A DNA stretch of 64,000 nucleotides from Terriglobales bacterium (GTDB taxonomy: Bacteria; Acidobacteriota; Terriglobia; Terriglobales; Acidobacteriaceae). Shown here one piece after another: positions 9,276-17,225 of this stretch; within the stretch, counting starts at the first letter, position 1, and each line of letters begins with the position of its first letter. The translations under genes were made by a program, and so were the position numbers. Location of the stretch: positions 62,001 to 126,000 of the forward strand of contig DASTZZ010000111.1 in the NCBI GenBank assembly GCA_035764005.1. The letters run 5' to 3'. The notes beneath the pieces are model-generated. The model saw only the letters and a program-made list of their open reading frames with translations. It did not search any database and was not told the DNA's origin.

Positions 9276-10628
9276 ATGAAGATTGCGATCATCGGCGCCG
9301 CGGGCGTGAGAACGCCGCTTCTGATCTATGGGCTCGCGGAAGTTTCGCGAACGGTTCCAATTTCGGAAGTTGCATTTTGGGACATCGATTCCGCTCGCCT
9401 GGCCGCAATGGGCAAGGTCTCGCGTGCAATGGCGAAACGCAGTCAACTTGCGGCAAGCCTCGACGTTTGCCCCACTGCGGAGAAAGCGCTGGAAGGAGCG
9501 ACTTATGTGATTACTAGCGTACGTGCCGGTGGCATCGAGGCCCGCGTGAAAGACGAAACCATCGCTCTTGCGCATGGGTTGGTCGGACAAGAAACCGTCG
9601 GCGCCGGCGGCTTCGCATGCGCGATGCGCAACCTGGCGGTCATGCTGGAATATGCGCGTCTCGTCGAGCGTATTGCCCCAAAGGCAATTATGATCAACTT
9701 CACGAACCCGGTCGGCATCATTTCTCAAGGCCTGCTGAATCACACAAACGTGAACGTAATTGGAGTGTGCGACACTCCGCTCGAAACGTTCGAGTCAATC
9801 GCAACTTCTCTCGGAAGAAACCCTTTCGAGCTCGAGTTCGACTATTTAGGGTTAAACCATCTTGGCTGGGTGCGATCGGTTCGGACCAAGGCGGGTGAGG
9901 ATCTGCTGCCCAGGATTCTTGCTTCGCCTGAGCTCATCCAGAAGTGTTATCGACACGCGCTGTTTCCATCTGACTTTATTCAAAAGTTGGGCTTGCTTCC
10001 GACTGAATATCTTTACTTCTACTATTTCCCCGATACAGCTTATCGCAACACCAAACGCACAGGACAATCGCGTGGCGAAGCGATTTCCAAGATGAACCGG
10101 GAATTGTTCCAACGGCTCTCTGGGGCTCCCGAATTGAAACTGATCGAGATCTATGAAGGTTACTTACGCGAGCGAAACGCCTCCTACTTCAGCATCGAGG
10201 CGACGGCGGGAACGGTGCGCAAAGGAGAACAAGAACTCTATTCGGAGTTTTCGGGATATGAACGCATTGCAACCATGGTGCTGAAAGCACTGAATGCACC
10301 ATCGCCGACTTCTATACCACTCACGGTTCGCAACAATGGCGCTCTCGAGAACCTCCAACCCAGCGATGCTGTGGAATTGCCTTGTTCAGTATCCTCCTCG
10401 GGAGTAACTCCGCGGCGAGTTGGCCATGCGCCCGAGGCGGTGAAGGAGTTACTGCTACAGGTTAAAGAATACGAACGTTTGACTGTCGCAGCAGCCTTGA
10501 ATCGCTCCAAAGCAGCCGCAGTGACAGCATTGGTCAAAAATCCTTTGATCGCTCGGGAGAAAGCTGCGACCCAGGTGCTCTCTGACTATATGCAGGTATT
10601 CGGCAACCAGATGGGCTTGGACTCCTGA
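9276..10628 (+). CDS. Glycoside hydrolase family 4, NAD-dependent 6-phospho-glycosidase-like
   Basis: 450 residues, the usual GH4 size. An N-terminal Rossmann segment (MKIAIIGAAGVRTPLLI) binds NAD(H). GH4 signatures follow: NFTNP (141-145), GVCDTPLE with the Mn-ligand Cys165, and GLNHLGW with the ligand His195. GH4 enzymes cleave alpha- or beta-glycosides by an oxidation-elimination mechanism needing NAD+ and Mn2+, often on 6-phosphorylated disaccharides. The GGAGAA ribosome site 8-13 nt before ATG 9276 supports the start. It is cotranscribed with a PfkB kinase rather than PTS genes, so the source of the phosphate is unclear. It is cytoplasmic (no signal peptide). Confidence 0.88.
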   Translation: MKIAIIGAAGVRTPLLIYGLAEVSRTVPISEVAFWDIDSARLAAMGKVSRAMAKRSQLAASLDVCPTAEKALEGATYVITSVRAGGIEARVKDETIALAHGLVGQETVGAGGFACAMRNLAVMLEYARLVERIAPKAIMINFTNPVGIISQGLLNHTNVNVIGVCDTPLETFESIATSLGRNPFELEFDYLGLNHLGWVRSVRTKAGEDLLPRILASPELIQKCYRHALFPSDFIQKLGLLPTEYLYFYYFPDTAYRNTKRTGQSRGEAISKMNRELFQRLSGAPELKLIEIYEGYLRERNASYFSIEATAGTVRKGEQELYSEFSGYERIATMVLKALNAPSPTSIPLTVRNNGALENLQPSDAVELPCSVSSSGVTPRRVGHAPEAVKELLLQVKEYERLTVAAALNRSKAAAVTALVKNPLIAREKAATQVLSDYMQVFGNQMGLDS

Positions 10629-10665
10629 TGTAAAAGTCCTAGCTCCGTCGGTTCAGGGCTCCAAA

Positions 10666-11340
10666 TTAACTGACTGGCGCCGTCGTCCCCACTGCGCAGA
10701 TCCAGCCTTTTTCGGCTTGCGTTGCAATTTCAATCTGGGAAAAATCCGCGTTCGCGAACAATTCGCGGTGCTCCTGGATATCGAGCAGGACCAAGCCGGT
10801 CTGTGGCGCGTGCTTTTCCACGAGGCGTGATATGGTCGAGTTCGCACCTTTATAGACTTCCGCAATAAGGACAAGCTTGCCTCCCGGTTTCAAGACTCTG
10901 TTGATTTCACGCATGCCTTCCTGCAGGTTGGACCACCAGAAATGAGTCTCTACGGCAGTAACGAGATCGAACATGTGATTCGCAAAGGGAAGTTGAGAAA
11001 CCGAGCCAAGCCGGACTTCGACGCGTCCCATCGCAACCCACTTAGCATTCGTCTTCTGGCTAGCGGCGACGCTCTCCTCAGAATGATCGATGCCATAGAT
11101 TCTGCCTTCTGTGACGACCGCGGCCAACTTGCTGAGCGTCCTTCCACCGCCGCAGCCAACATCGAGAATCGTGTACTGCTTCTCGATGCGAACGTGCGAC
11201 AAACCCCAATCAGTGACCCTCGAGTGCCGCGAGTTCATGTTCCACAGGAAAATCCGTCCCAACCATCCTTGCGGCTTTTGGCAGTGATTGCGGCGTGGCT
11301 TGATTGTGATTATTTTCATCGTGCACCAGTATTCATCCAC
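10666..11340 (-). CDS. Class I SAM-dependent methyltransferase
   Basis: 224 residues with the SAM-binding motif I ILDVGCGGGRT (about 58-68), an acidic residue at the end of beta-2 (YGIDHSEES), and post-motif segments FDLVTAVETHFWW and LKPGGKLVLIAE typical of UbiE/Methyltransf_11 proteins. The methyl acceptor is unknown. ATG 11340 gives the longest form; ATG 11319 (MKIITIKPRR) is equally plausible and neither has a clear Shine-Dalgarno. It converges with the GH4 gene and is downstream of the serine hydrolase on the same strand after a 107-bp gap. Confidence 0.85.
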   Translation of the reverse strand: MDEYWCTMKIITIKPRRNHCQKPQGWLGRIFLWNMNSRHSRVTDWGLSHVRIEKQYTILDVGCGGGRTLSKLAAVVTEGRIYGIDHSEESVAASQKTNAKWVAMGRVEVRLGSVSQLPFANHMFDLVTAVETHFWWSNLQEGMREINRVLKPGGKLVLIAEVYKGANSTISRLVEKHAPQTGLVLLDIQEHRELFANADFSQIEIATQAEKGWICAVGTTAPVS

Positions 11341-11447
11341 TTGAATGCCATGGAGCCGATTCGGGTGGAGGAGTTTGATCTCGAAAGCAGAAAGTGAAAC
11401 TGTCGCGGTGGCTCGCAGGCGCGCCGTCTGCGCTCGAATTTCGCAAG

Positions 11448-12590
11448 CTACGGATGAGGCATGTGATAAAGGTCCAAAATGGGACGAAGCACATCGTCCG
11501 GTCTACCGTTTTCATCGTTCGTGAATACAGCAACTGCAAAGCGCTTGCTCGGGATAAACGCCATAGCTGTGCTTGTCCCCTGCTGACCTCCGTTATGCGT
11601 GACGTATTTCTGCCCGGCTGTGGTAAGAACGTCGAATCCCATGCCGTACGTCGATGGCTTTCCGCCTTGAAGCTGCGGACGATCGCTCGGAGTCCACATT
11701 GCGGCGAGCGTCGCCGGCTTCAGGATTTTGCCGTCCATTAAAGCGAGATCGAAGCGCACGATGTCTTCCGCTGTCGAGACCAGCCCACCTCCGGGAATCT
11801 TGTAACTTGAATCCATCAGCCCGGCGTTTTCGACATTCCCATTTTTGACCTGATATCCGCGTGCACGATGCAGCACGATGGTGGACACGCTATCGACAAA
11901 CGTATGCGTCATCCCTGCAGGCTGGAGCACATGTTCACGAAGGTAATTGAAGAACTTCTCGCCCGAGGCGCCTTCGAGCACACATCCAACGACTGTGTAT
12001 CCGTAGGTGCTGTAACTGAACTTGGTTCCAGGTTCGAATAGGAGCGGATCATTCGCAAAGATAGCGAAGCCATCGCTCATGGTCTCGTAGTGCCTGGTGT
12101 TCGCGATCTCGTCATCCTTGTAGTGACGGATTCCGGATGTATGCATCAGCAGCTCGCGCGTCGTGATCTCCCACGGCTTGCGCGGAAACGTCGGGCAGTA
12201 CTTCTGAACAGGTGCATCAAGCTCCAGCTTGCCGGCCTCCACCCACGTCAATACCGCCACCGCACTAAGCGGCTTCGCAATCGAACCGGTGCGAATCAGC
12301 GTCTCCGCAGTGGCAGGAACGCCGTTCTCTAGATCAGCGCTCCCAAATCCCCTGGAGTAGACGACCCTCCCATCTAAACCCACGGCAATGGTCATCGCAG
12401 GAATCTTCTGCTTCTGCAATTGCTCGGTGGCAATGCGATCAATTGCCTCCTCCGCATCGAAACCTGATTGTGTTTGCCCCGCAGATGCCGGGAAGGTGAG
12501 GCACAGGATTGACAGAAGGATGAAGTAAACAGGCGCGCGACGGCCCGGAAATAGCGATAGGAGAAGTGAACGGCTACGTGTACTCAGCAT
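11448..12590 (-). CDS. Beta-lactamase-related serine hydrolase (class C / S12 fold), exported
   Basis: 380 residues from the ATG at 12590, chosen because a signal-like segment follows at once (VYFILLSILCLTFPASAG). The open frame extends to 12764 but would run through a transcription terminator. The catalytic motifs are SIAK (Ser103, Lys106), the Tyr motif YSTYG (193-197), and a C-terminal HNGG in place of the KTG triad. Family members include EstB-type esterases, D-aminopeptidases and penicillin-binding-like proteins, so a cell-wall role or an esterase role cannot be separated. It acts in the periplasm. Confidence 0.85.
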   Translation of the reverse strand: MLSTRSRSLLLSLFPGRRAPVYFILLSILCLTFPASAGQTQSGFDAEEAIDRIATEQLQKQKIPAMTIAVGLDGRVVYSRGFGSADLENGVPATAETLIRTGSIAKPLSAVAVLTWVEAGKLELDAPVQKYCPTFPRKPWEITTRELLMHTSGIRHYKDDEIANTRHYETMSDGFAIFANDPLLFEPGTKFSYSTYGYTVVGCVLEGASGEKFFNYLREHVLQPAGMTHTFVDSVSTIVLHRARGYQVKNGNVENAGLMDSSYKIPGGGLVSTAEDIVRFDLALMDGKILKPATLAAMWTPSDRPQLQGGKPSTYGMGFDVLTTAGQKYVTHNGGQQGTSTAMAFIPSKRFAVAVFTNDENGRPDDVLRPILDLYHMPHP

Positions 12591-12746
12591 GCGAGTGCGC
12601 ACGATTCTAGCGCGCTTGCCACGTTTGCGGGCGACTGCTGAATGCTCCAGGGCATCGGTTCGCGATTTCCCCATGTGGCCATAGCGTCTGCCTTCGTGAC
12701 GAAATTTTTCTGATAGCGAGGAACTCTTGGAATCGGTATACGCAAC

Positions 12747-12774
12747 AAAAAAAAGACCCGCCATTCGGCGGGTC
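12747..12774 (-). terminator. Rho-independent terminator
   Basis: Perfect 8-bp hairpin GACCCGCC / GGCGGGTC (12755-12762 and 12767-12774) with a four-base loop. On the minus strand it is followed by eight consecutive T. It lies 27 bp after the stop of the zinc-ribbon gene and should end that transcript. Confidence 0.9.
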
Positions 12775-12800
12775 TTATTACTTTCGAGGTTCAGGTGCGC

Positions 12801-13292
12801 CTAAATCTGTGTTGCCTTTCGACCATTCAGGAGAATGCCGCAAACAAAGGCTACGCCGGCAGCGATCAGCCATTCGCAGCGCCAAGCTTGGATCGCTTGC
12901 CAATCAACCAGGGTATTGGCGGTATAGATGAAACCCGTTGCCACTGCCGCACCGACGCAGGCTACGCCGAGGATGAAGCAGATCATTGCTCCAATGCTCA
13001 ACCCGAGACTGCGGCGGAGCTGCGAGAAGTCGGCAGCGCGCCAGAGGCTCTTATTGTCGCGAGCCATGGAAGTCTCGTCCTTCGCGCGACCGCACATGCG
13101 GCAGAATGGGGAGTCGACTACGAATTCCGCGCCGCAGTGGCGGCACAGGTCATGACGAACCGTTGGCTCGGCTTCTGCTACTGCCGTATGCGCTCCAGTT
13201 CCGCTTCCGCCGGGAGCGTCAGCTTCCCAGTGCTCGTAATCCAGCACTGGCTTCCAGTAGGAGCCTTCTCTTCGCAGAGGGTTGGTACTCAT
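12801..13292 (-). CDS. Zinc-ribbon membrane protein of unknown function
   Basis: 163 residues from ATG 13292, which has AGGA about 9 nt upstream; the open frame extends to 13493 but without a ribosome site. A double CxxC zinc ribbon (CRHCGAEFVVDSPFCRMCGR) sits near residues 50-70. Two hydrophobic segments follow (SIGAMICFILGVACVGAAV and LIAAGVAFVCGILL), so the protein is probably an inner-membrane protein with a cytoplasmic zinc ribbon. No function can be assigned. A small HTH gene lies upstream on the same strand, and an inverted repeat lies between them. Confidence 0.75.
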   Translation of the reverse strand: MSTNPLRREGSYWKPVLDYEHWEADAPGGSGTGAHTAVAEAEPTVRHDLCRHCGAEFVVDSPFCRMCGRAKDETSMARDNKSLWRAADFSQLRRSLGLSIGAMICFILGVACVGAAVATGFIYTANTLVDWQAIQAWRCEWLIAAGVAFVCGILLNGRKATQI

Positions 13293-13334
13293 GGGAAAAT
13301 TCCTAACTTTGTTGCTCGCACGTGAAGAGCCAAA

Positions 13335-13350
13335 GTTACGTATCCGTAAC
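13335..13350. promoter_or_regulatory. Inverted repeat, candidate operator
   Basis: GTTACG-TATC-CGTAAC is a perfect 6-bp dyad in the 112-bp gap between the HTH gene and the zinc-ribbon gene. It lies 43 bp before the zinc-ribbon start. A second pair (AACTTTG at 13305-13311, CAAAGTT at 13331-13337) brackets the start-proximal side. This may be a binding site for the small HTH protein next door; that is inference. Confidence 0.35.
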
Positions 13351-13404
13351 GTTTGTGGATTCAACAAGTTATGAATTTGCGTTGGGGAAGTTATGGTGAA
13401 AGTT

Positions 13405-13674
13405 TTACCGCTCGCTTTCAAAATCGTCAGTTCCGGTGCCCCGACGCATGCTGCGCGAAGGCATCTGGATGAGCTTGGGCTGGTCCTGCTCAAGCCAAAA
13501 GCGGAGCAGGATGAGGTCGGTGCTCTGGAAGCTGAGAGTTGCAGGGCGTCCAGAGCCGTCGTTGAAAAGTTTGCGATCGAGCAGATGGTTGAGCCGCTCG
13601 ACGGAGATGTTCAGCTCCGCCGCTGCCTCTGCCGCGGTATAGCAATCCTTTGCCGTTCTAACCGGCCTGTTCAT
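13405..13674 (-). CDS. Small MerR/excisionase-like helix-turn-helix protein
   Basis: 89 residues. Residues 10-45 (CYTAAEAAAELNISVERLNH) fit the helix-turn-helix of MerR/AlpA/excisionase-type DNA-binding domains, where a Y-T/S-x-x-E-A-A start is typical. There is no effector domain. It is encoded directly upstream of the zinc-ribbon membrane protein on the same strand. It might control that gene or itself through the dyad at 13335-13350. No phage genes are nearby, so an excisionase role is unlikely. Confidence 0.65.
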   Translation of the reverse strand: MNRPVRTAKDCYTAAEAAAELNISVERLNHLLDRKLFNDGSGRPATLSFQSTDLILLRFWLEQDQPKLIQMPSRSMRRGTGTDDFESER

Positions 13675-13766
13675 AGATAGAGTTCTCGCAGTCTTTCCGG
13701 GGGCAGGTTCTTTGTACCTGCTTCAGGGCAGCGCGAATATCAGGTAAACTTCGCAAGTACCCCGCC

Positions 13767-15029
13767 ATGAAGCCTTACCCGGTCCTTAGCTCTCCGGTGC
13801 ATGTACGTGCGGTTTTCCTACTGTGTTTCCTCGGTGGCTTGGTAGTAAATACCTTCCTCGTTAGCCCGCAGATTCTCAACGCGTCGAGTCCGGAGGCGTC
13901 TGTGACCCCATATCGCGCAGCAGACGATCCTCAGGTAAAGCTCGCGCTCGATGATTTCTACAATTTGGAGTACGACAAGGCGGTTTCCCAATTTGAGCGC
14001 ATCGAAAAAGCCCATCCGCAGGATCCTTTTGCGGTAGTCCACGTTCTGCAGGCGACGGTCTTTCGTGAGCTATATCGTCTTAACCTTCTGGACACTACGC
14101 TTTACGCCCATGACGGCTTCTTGAGTGGGCGCGCCGCAAATGGCAATCCGGCGGTTCGAGCGCAGGTGGATCAGCTTACGGCGGAAACCATTAACCTGTG
14201 CAACGAGCGGCTGGCCAAGAATCCGAATGATGTGGACGCGCTCTATGTCCGAGGCGAGGCTCGTGGGCTGAAGTCGACCTATATCGCTTTGGTCGACAAA
14301 AGCTTCCTCTCGGCGCTGCGGAACGCCGTTGCTGCGCGACGAGATCACGAACGCGTGCTACAGCTGGATCCGAAATACATCGATGCGAAGACCGTGGTTG
14401 GCGCGCATAACTACGTCGTCGGCAGCTTGCCGATGCCGGTGAAGATGCTGGCCGGCATCGCCGGGCTTGGAGGTAACAAAAAGAAGGGATTGGAGTATCT
14501 GCGGGAGGCTGCGAAGGAAGGACACGAGTCAAGCGTCGATGCGCGTGTCGCGCTGGCCCTGTTTCTCCGCAGAGAAGGCAAATATGACGAAGCGGGAAAG
14601 GTCGTCGATACGTTGACCAAGCAATACCCGAAGAACTTTCTGTTCGCCCTCGAGGAATGCAATCTGCTGAAGGACGGCGGGAAGGGGACAGAGTCGATCG
14701 TCTGCTACGAGAAACTGGTGAACGGAGCTAAGGCCGGCCGCTACGCTGGCGCGCATATCGAATTCGCGACTTTCGGTTTAGCCGAGAGCCTGCGCGGGCA
14801 GAAGAAGTATGACGAGGCGCTCAAGAATTACGAGGTCACGGCCAGCGTCCCCACGGGACAGCTCAGCCTGCGTCAGCGTGCCGAGCTTGCCGCGGGACAA
14901 CTTTATGACTTAATGCGCGAGCGCAATCAGGCTGTCCAGGAGTATCAAACGGTCATCGCGCAGGACGACTCCTCGACACAGGCCGAGATTGCGCGTAAGC
15001 TGCTGCGCGAACCGTATCGGGCACAGTAG
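13767..15029 (+). CDS. Exported TPR-repeat protein
   Basis: 420 residues. An N-terminal hydrophobic segment (VFLLCFLGGLVVNTFLV, about 16-32) acts as signal or anchor. Helical repeats follow, including a clear TPR near residues 55-80 (LALDDFYNLEYDKAVSQFER) and others around 250-400 (DARVALALFLRREGKYDEAG; LAESLRGQKKYDEALKNYE). It has no enzymatic motif and is unlike the other TPR protein in the window in sequence and length. It stands alone, divergent from the HTH gene and followed by a palindromic repeat. Confidence 0.8.
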   Translation: MKPYPVLSSPVHVRAVFLLCFLGGLVVNTFLVSPQILNASSPEASVTPYRAADDPQVKLALDDFYNLEYDKAVSQFERIEKAHPQDPFAVVHVLQATVFRELYRLNLLDTTLYAHDGFLSGRAANGNPAVRAQVDQLTAETINLCNERLAKNPNDVDALYVRGEARGLKSTYIALVDKSFLSALRNAVAARRDHERVLQLDPKYIDAKTVVGAHNYVVGSLPMPVKMLAGIAGLGGNKKKGLEYLREAAKEGHESSVDARVALALFLRREGKYDEAGKVVDTLTKQYPKNFLFALEECNLLKDGGKGTESIVCYEKLVNGAKAGRYAGAHIEFATFGLAESLRGQKKYDEALKNYEVTASVPTGQLSLRQRAELAAGQLYDLMRERNQAVQEYQTVIAQDDSSTQAEIARKLLREPYRAQ

Positions 15030-15047
15030 GAAAGACGGAGTAGGCAC

Positions 15048-15132
15048 TAAGCAATAGGCGATAGGCAGAACACCTTTAGAGGGCGGACGCTGCGACTCTG
15101 TAGCCTATTGCGTATCGCTTATTGCCTATTGC
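15048..15132. repeat. Short palindromic intergenic repeat cluster (GCAATAGGC type)
   Basis: The gap between two genes carries repeats of the unit GCAATAGGC/GCCTATTGC in both orientations. The left arm 15048-15067 (TAAGCAATAGGCGATAGGCA) faces the right arm at 15101-15132, which reads CCTATTGC, GCTTATTGCC and CCTATTGCC. It can fold as an imperfect hairpin and may act on mRNA ends, but it has no T tract for termination. Confidence 0.6.
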
Positions 15133-15181
15133 CCGCGGAACTTTTTCGCACGCCGATTCGTTACAACTCTCAGGAGGACCT

Positions 15182-15508
15182 ATGTACTGCAATTTCTGCG
15201 GACGCACGATGGCAGATGACTGCCTGTACTGTTCAGCCTGTGGACGTCAACTGGGCGCTCGCGTGGCGCGACGTCCGCTGGAGCGCGCCAGAGAAGGACG
15301 CAAAATCGCTGGTGTCTGCATGGGCTTCGCCCGTCACCTCGATGTCGACGTCACGCTGGTCCGACTGGTATGGCTGGTTCTAGCACTAGCCAGCGGCGGC
15401 CTCGGTTTCATCGGCTATCTCGTGGCTTGGATCATCATTCCAGAAGAGCCCGTGATTGTGCCTCAGGCGTTTGTGGCGCCGACTCAGCCCAGCACGCCAT
15501 CTGCATAG
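15182..15508 (+). CDS. Zinc-ribbon PspC-domain protein
   Basis: 108 residues from ATG 15182, preceded by a strong AGGAGG. An N-terminal double-CxxC zinc ribbon (CNFCGRTM, CSACGRQ) is followed by a PspC domain (ERAREGRKIAGVCMGFARHL) with its hydrophobic hairpin ending in GGLGFIGYLVAWIIIPEE. PspC proteins sit in the inner membrane and take part in envelope-stress responses. The combination with a zinc ribbon is common outside enterobacteria. No PspA or PspB gene is nearby. The Mpo1-like gene starts 35 bp downstream. Confidence 0.88.
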   Translation: MYCNFCGRTMADDCLYCSACGRQLGARVARRPLERAREGRKIAGVCMGFARHLDVDVTLVRLVWLVLALASGGLGFIGYLVAWIIIPEEPVIVPQAFVAPTQPSTPSA

Positions 15509-15543
15509 TTGACCCAAGTCTCACGTTAGTGGCGGAGGTGACG

Positions 15544-15846
15544 ATGTTCTTCGGACGCTCTTGGAATGACTGGATCGCCCAGTATTCGACCAGTCATCGG
15601 AACTCCATCAATCGCCTCTGCCACACAGTTGGTATTCCGCTCATTATTCTCTCGGTACTGTTAGCTCCGGTTGCAATCTTCCTCGCGGGCTTTTGGAAGT
15701 GGCCACTTTCACTCTTCATTGTTGGGTGGATCTTCCAATTCGTCGGACACGCCTTCGAAGGCAAGCGTCCGGAGTTCCTTCATGATTGGCGCTTTCTCTT
15801 TGTGGGTGCGAGATGGTGGGTGGCGAAAATACGGGGCCGAGCTTAG
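15544..15846 (+). CDS. Mpo1-like (DUF962) membrane protein
   Basis: 100 residues from ATG 15544, which has GGAGGTGA directly upstream. The sequence shows the DUF962/Mpo1 pattern: an N-terminal YSTSHRNSINRLCHTVGIPL with conserved His residues, two hydrophobic helices, and FVGHAFEGKRPEFLHD near the C-terminus. Yeast Mpo1 is an Fe2+-dependent dioxygenase in alpha-oxidation of 2-hydroxy fatty acids. By analogy a lipid-oxidation role is possible, but the bacterial members are largely uncharacterised. Confidence 0.8.
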   Translation: MFFGRSWNDWIAQYSTSHRNSINRLCHTVGIPLIILSVLLAPVAIFLAGFWKWPLSLFIVGWIFQFVGHAFEGKRPEFLHDWRFLFVGARWWVAKIRGRA

Positions 15847-15903
15847 CGTGGTGCATTGAAACCGGCTGACCTGGCGCGCTTGCTTCAGCTATCATCAACT
15901 TAA

Positions 15904-17073
15904 ATGTCCGCAACGCTCCAGAGTTCGGCTTCAACTGGCGTTTCTTCCACCCGACACGCATTCCAAACGGACGATTCGCGGCTTCGCCCAATTGCGGAAA
16001 AAGTACTCGCGAACGAGCGCTTGAGTTTCGAAGATGGTCTGGCTCTGTATCGTTCCACGGACATTCTCGCCATTGGCTGGCTGGCGAATCAGGTGCGCGA
16101 GCGCATGTGGAGCGATACGACATTTTTCAACGTCAATCGTCACATCAACCCGACGAATGTCTGCGTAGCTGCCTGCCGGCTTTGCGCGTTCGGGCGAAAG
16201 AAGGATGCTGACGGCGCCTATACGATGGCGCTCGAAGAAGCGTGGCAGACTGCCGCTTCAGGATATTCAGAGGCCGTGACGGAATTTCACATCGTTGGGG
16301 GACTCCATCCTGATCTGCCGTTCCAATACTTCCTCGATCTCATTTCGGGACTGAAAGAACGTTTCCCGCAAGTTCATCTGAAAGCCTTCACCATGGTCGA
16401 AGTTGCGTTCCTGGCGAAGCGGGCGAAATTTAGTATTCGCGAAACCTTAGAGCGACTCAAAGCTGCCGGAATCGATTCCCTGCCGGGGGGCGGCGCGGAA
16501 ATTTTCAACGAACGCGTGCGGCGCGTGATCTGCGACCACAAGATCGATGGCGATCAATGGCTCGAGACTGCGCGCACCGCGCATGAGCTCGGACTGAAGT
16601 CGAACTGCACGATGCTCTATGGACACATCGAGAACGAGGAAGATCGGGTAGATCATCTGGTGCGCCTGCGCGAGCTACAGGACCAAACGCACGGCTTTCA
16701 GACGTTCATCCCACTGGCATTCCACCCGGATAATACGCCGCTACAGCATCTGCCGAAGACGACTGGCATGCTCGACATCAAACAGATCGCCGTGGGTCGC
16801 CTGATGCTCGACAATATTCCACATATCAAAGCCTACTGGCAGATGCTCACGCCGAAGATCGCGCAAATTTCGCTCCGCTTCGGGGCTGATGACCTTGACG
16901 GCACCGTGATCGAAGAAAAGATCTATCACGATGCCGGGGCGACTACTCCACAGGGCATGCGCCGCCAGGAACTCGAACGGCTGATCCGCGAAGCCGGTCG
17001 GATTCCGGTTGAGCGCGACACGCTCTACCGTCCAGTTACCAGGACTGAAGATTCGTTCACAGTTGCCGTCTAG
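15904..17073 (+). CDS. mqnE: Aminofutalosine synthase MqnE (radical SAM)
   Basis: 389 residues, standard for the family. The radical-SAM cluster motif CVAACRLC (Cys87, Cys91, Cys94; CX3CX2C) is followed by FGRKKDADGAY. Other conserved segments are HIVGGLHPDLPFQYFLDL, LKAFTMVEV, LPGGGAEIF and TMLYGHIE. MqnE joins 3-[(1-carboxyvinyl)oxy]benzoate to SAM to give aminofutalosine in the futalosine route to menaquinone. The related MqnC is excluded mainly by the overall match to MqnE. No other mqn genes lie in the window. It is encoded alone, before the metal-transport operon. Confidence 0.9.
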   Translation: MSATLQSSASTGVSSTRHAFQTDDSRLRPIAEKVLANERLSFEDGLALYRSTDILAIGWLANQVRERMWSDTTFFNVNRHINPTNVCVAACRLCAFGRKKDADGAYTMALEEAWQTAASGYSEAVTEFHIVGGLHPDLPFQYFLDLISGLKERFPQVHLKAFTMVEVAFLAKRAKFSIRETLERLKAAGIDSLPGGGAEIFNERVRRVICDHKIDGDQWLETARTAHELGLKSNCTMLYGHIENEEDRVDHLVRLRELQDQTHGFQTFIPLAFHPDNTPLQHLPKTTGMLDIKQIAVGRLMLDNIPHIKAYWQMLTPKIAQISLRFGADDLDGTVIEEKIYHDAGATTPQGMRRQELERLIREAGRIPVERDTLYRPVTRTEDSFTVAV

Positions 17074-17181
17074 TTTGCGCGCGGGCTCCACTCAACTCAT
17101 TCTGCGCGCGGTTCGCTGAGAGTTTCTCCACGAACAGTGCCAAAGCTGGCAGCTTGCAGCGCTGAGCTGCTAAAATATCTA

Positions 17182-17212
17182 GTTGAAATTGAAATTCATT
17201 TTCAATTTCAAC
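17182..17212. promoter_or_regulatory. 31-bp Fur-like palindrome, candidate operator of the metal-transport operon
   Basis: Two perfect 13-bp arms, GTTGAAATTGAAA and its reverse complement, flank a 5-bp centre (17195-17199). The right arm ends 13 bp before the FTR1 start codon. It also reads as four Fur-type hexamers, GAAATT-GAAATT-C-ATTTTC-AATTTC. The 19 bases from 17185 match 14 of 19 positions of the E. coli Fur consensus. A possible -10 (TAAAAT, 17171-17176) lies just upstream. Metal-dependent repression is inferred; the binding protein could be a Fur homologue elsewhere or the DtxR-like domain encoded in this operon. Confidence 0.75.
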
Positions 17213-17225
17213 TTCTGATTTCTTC

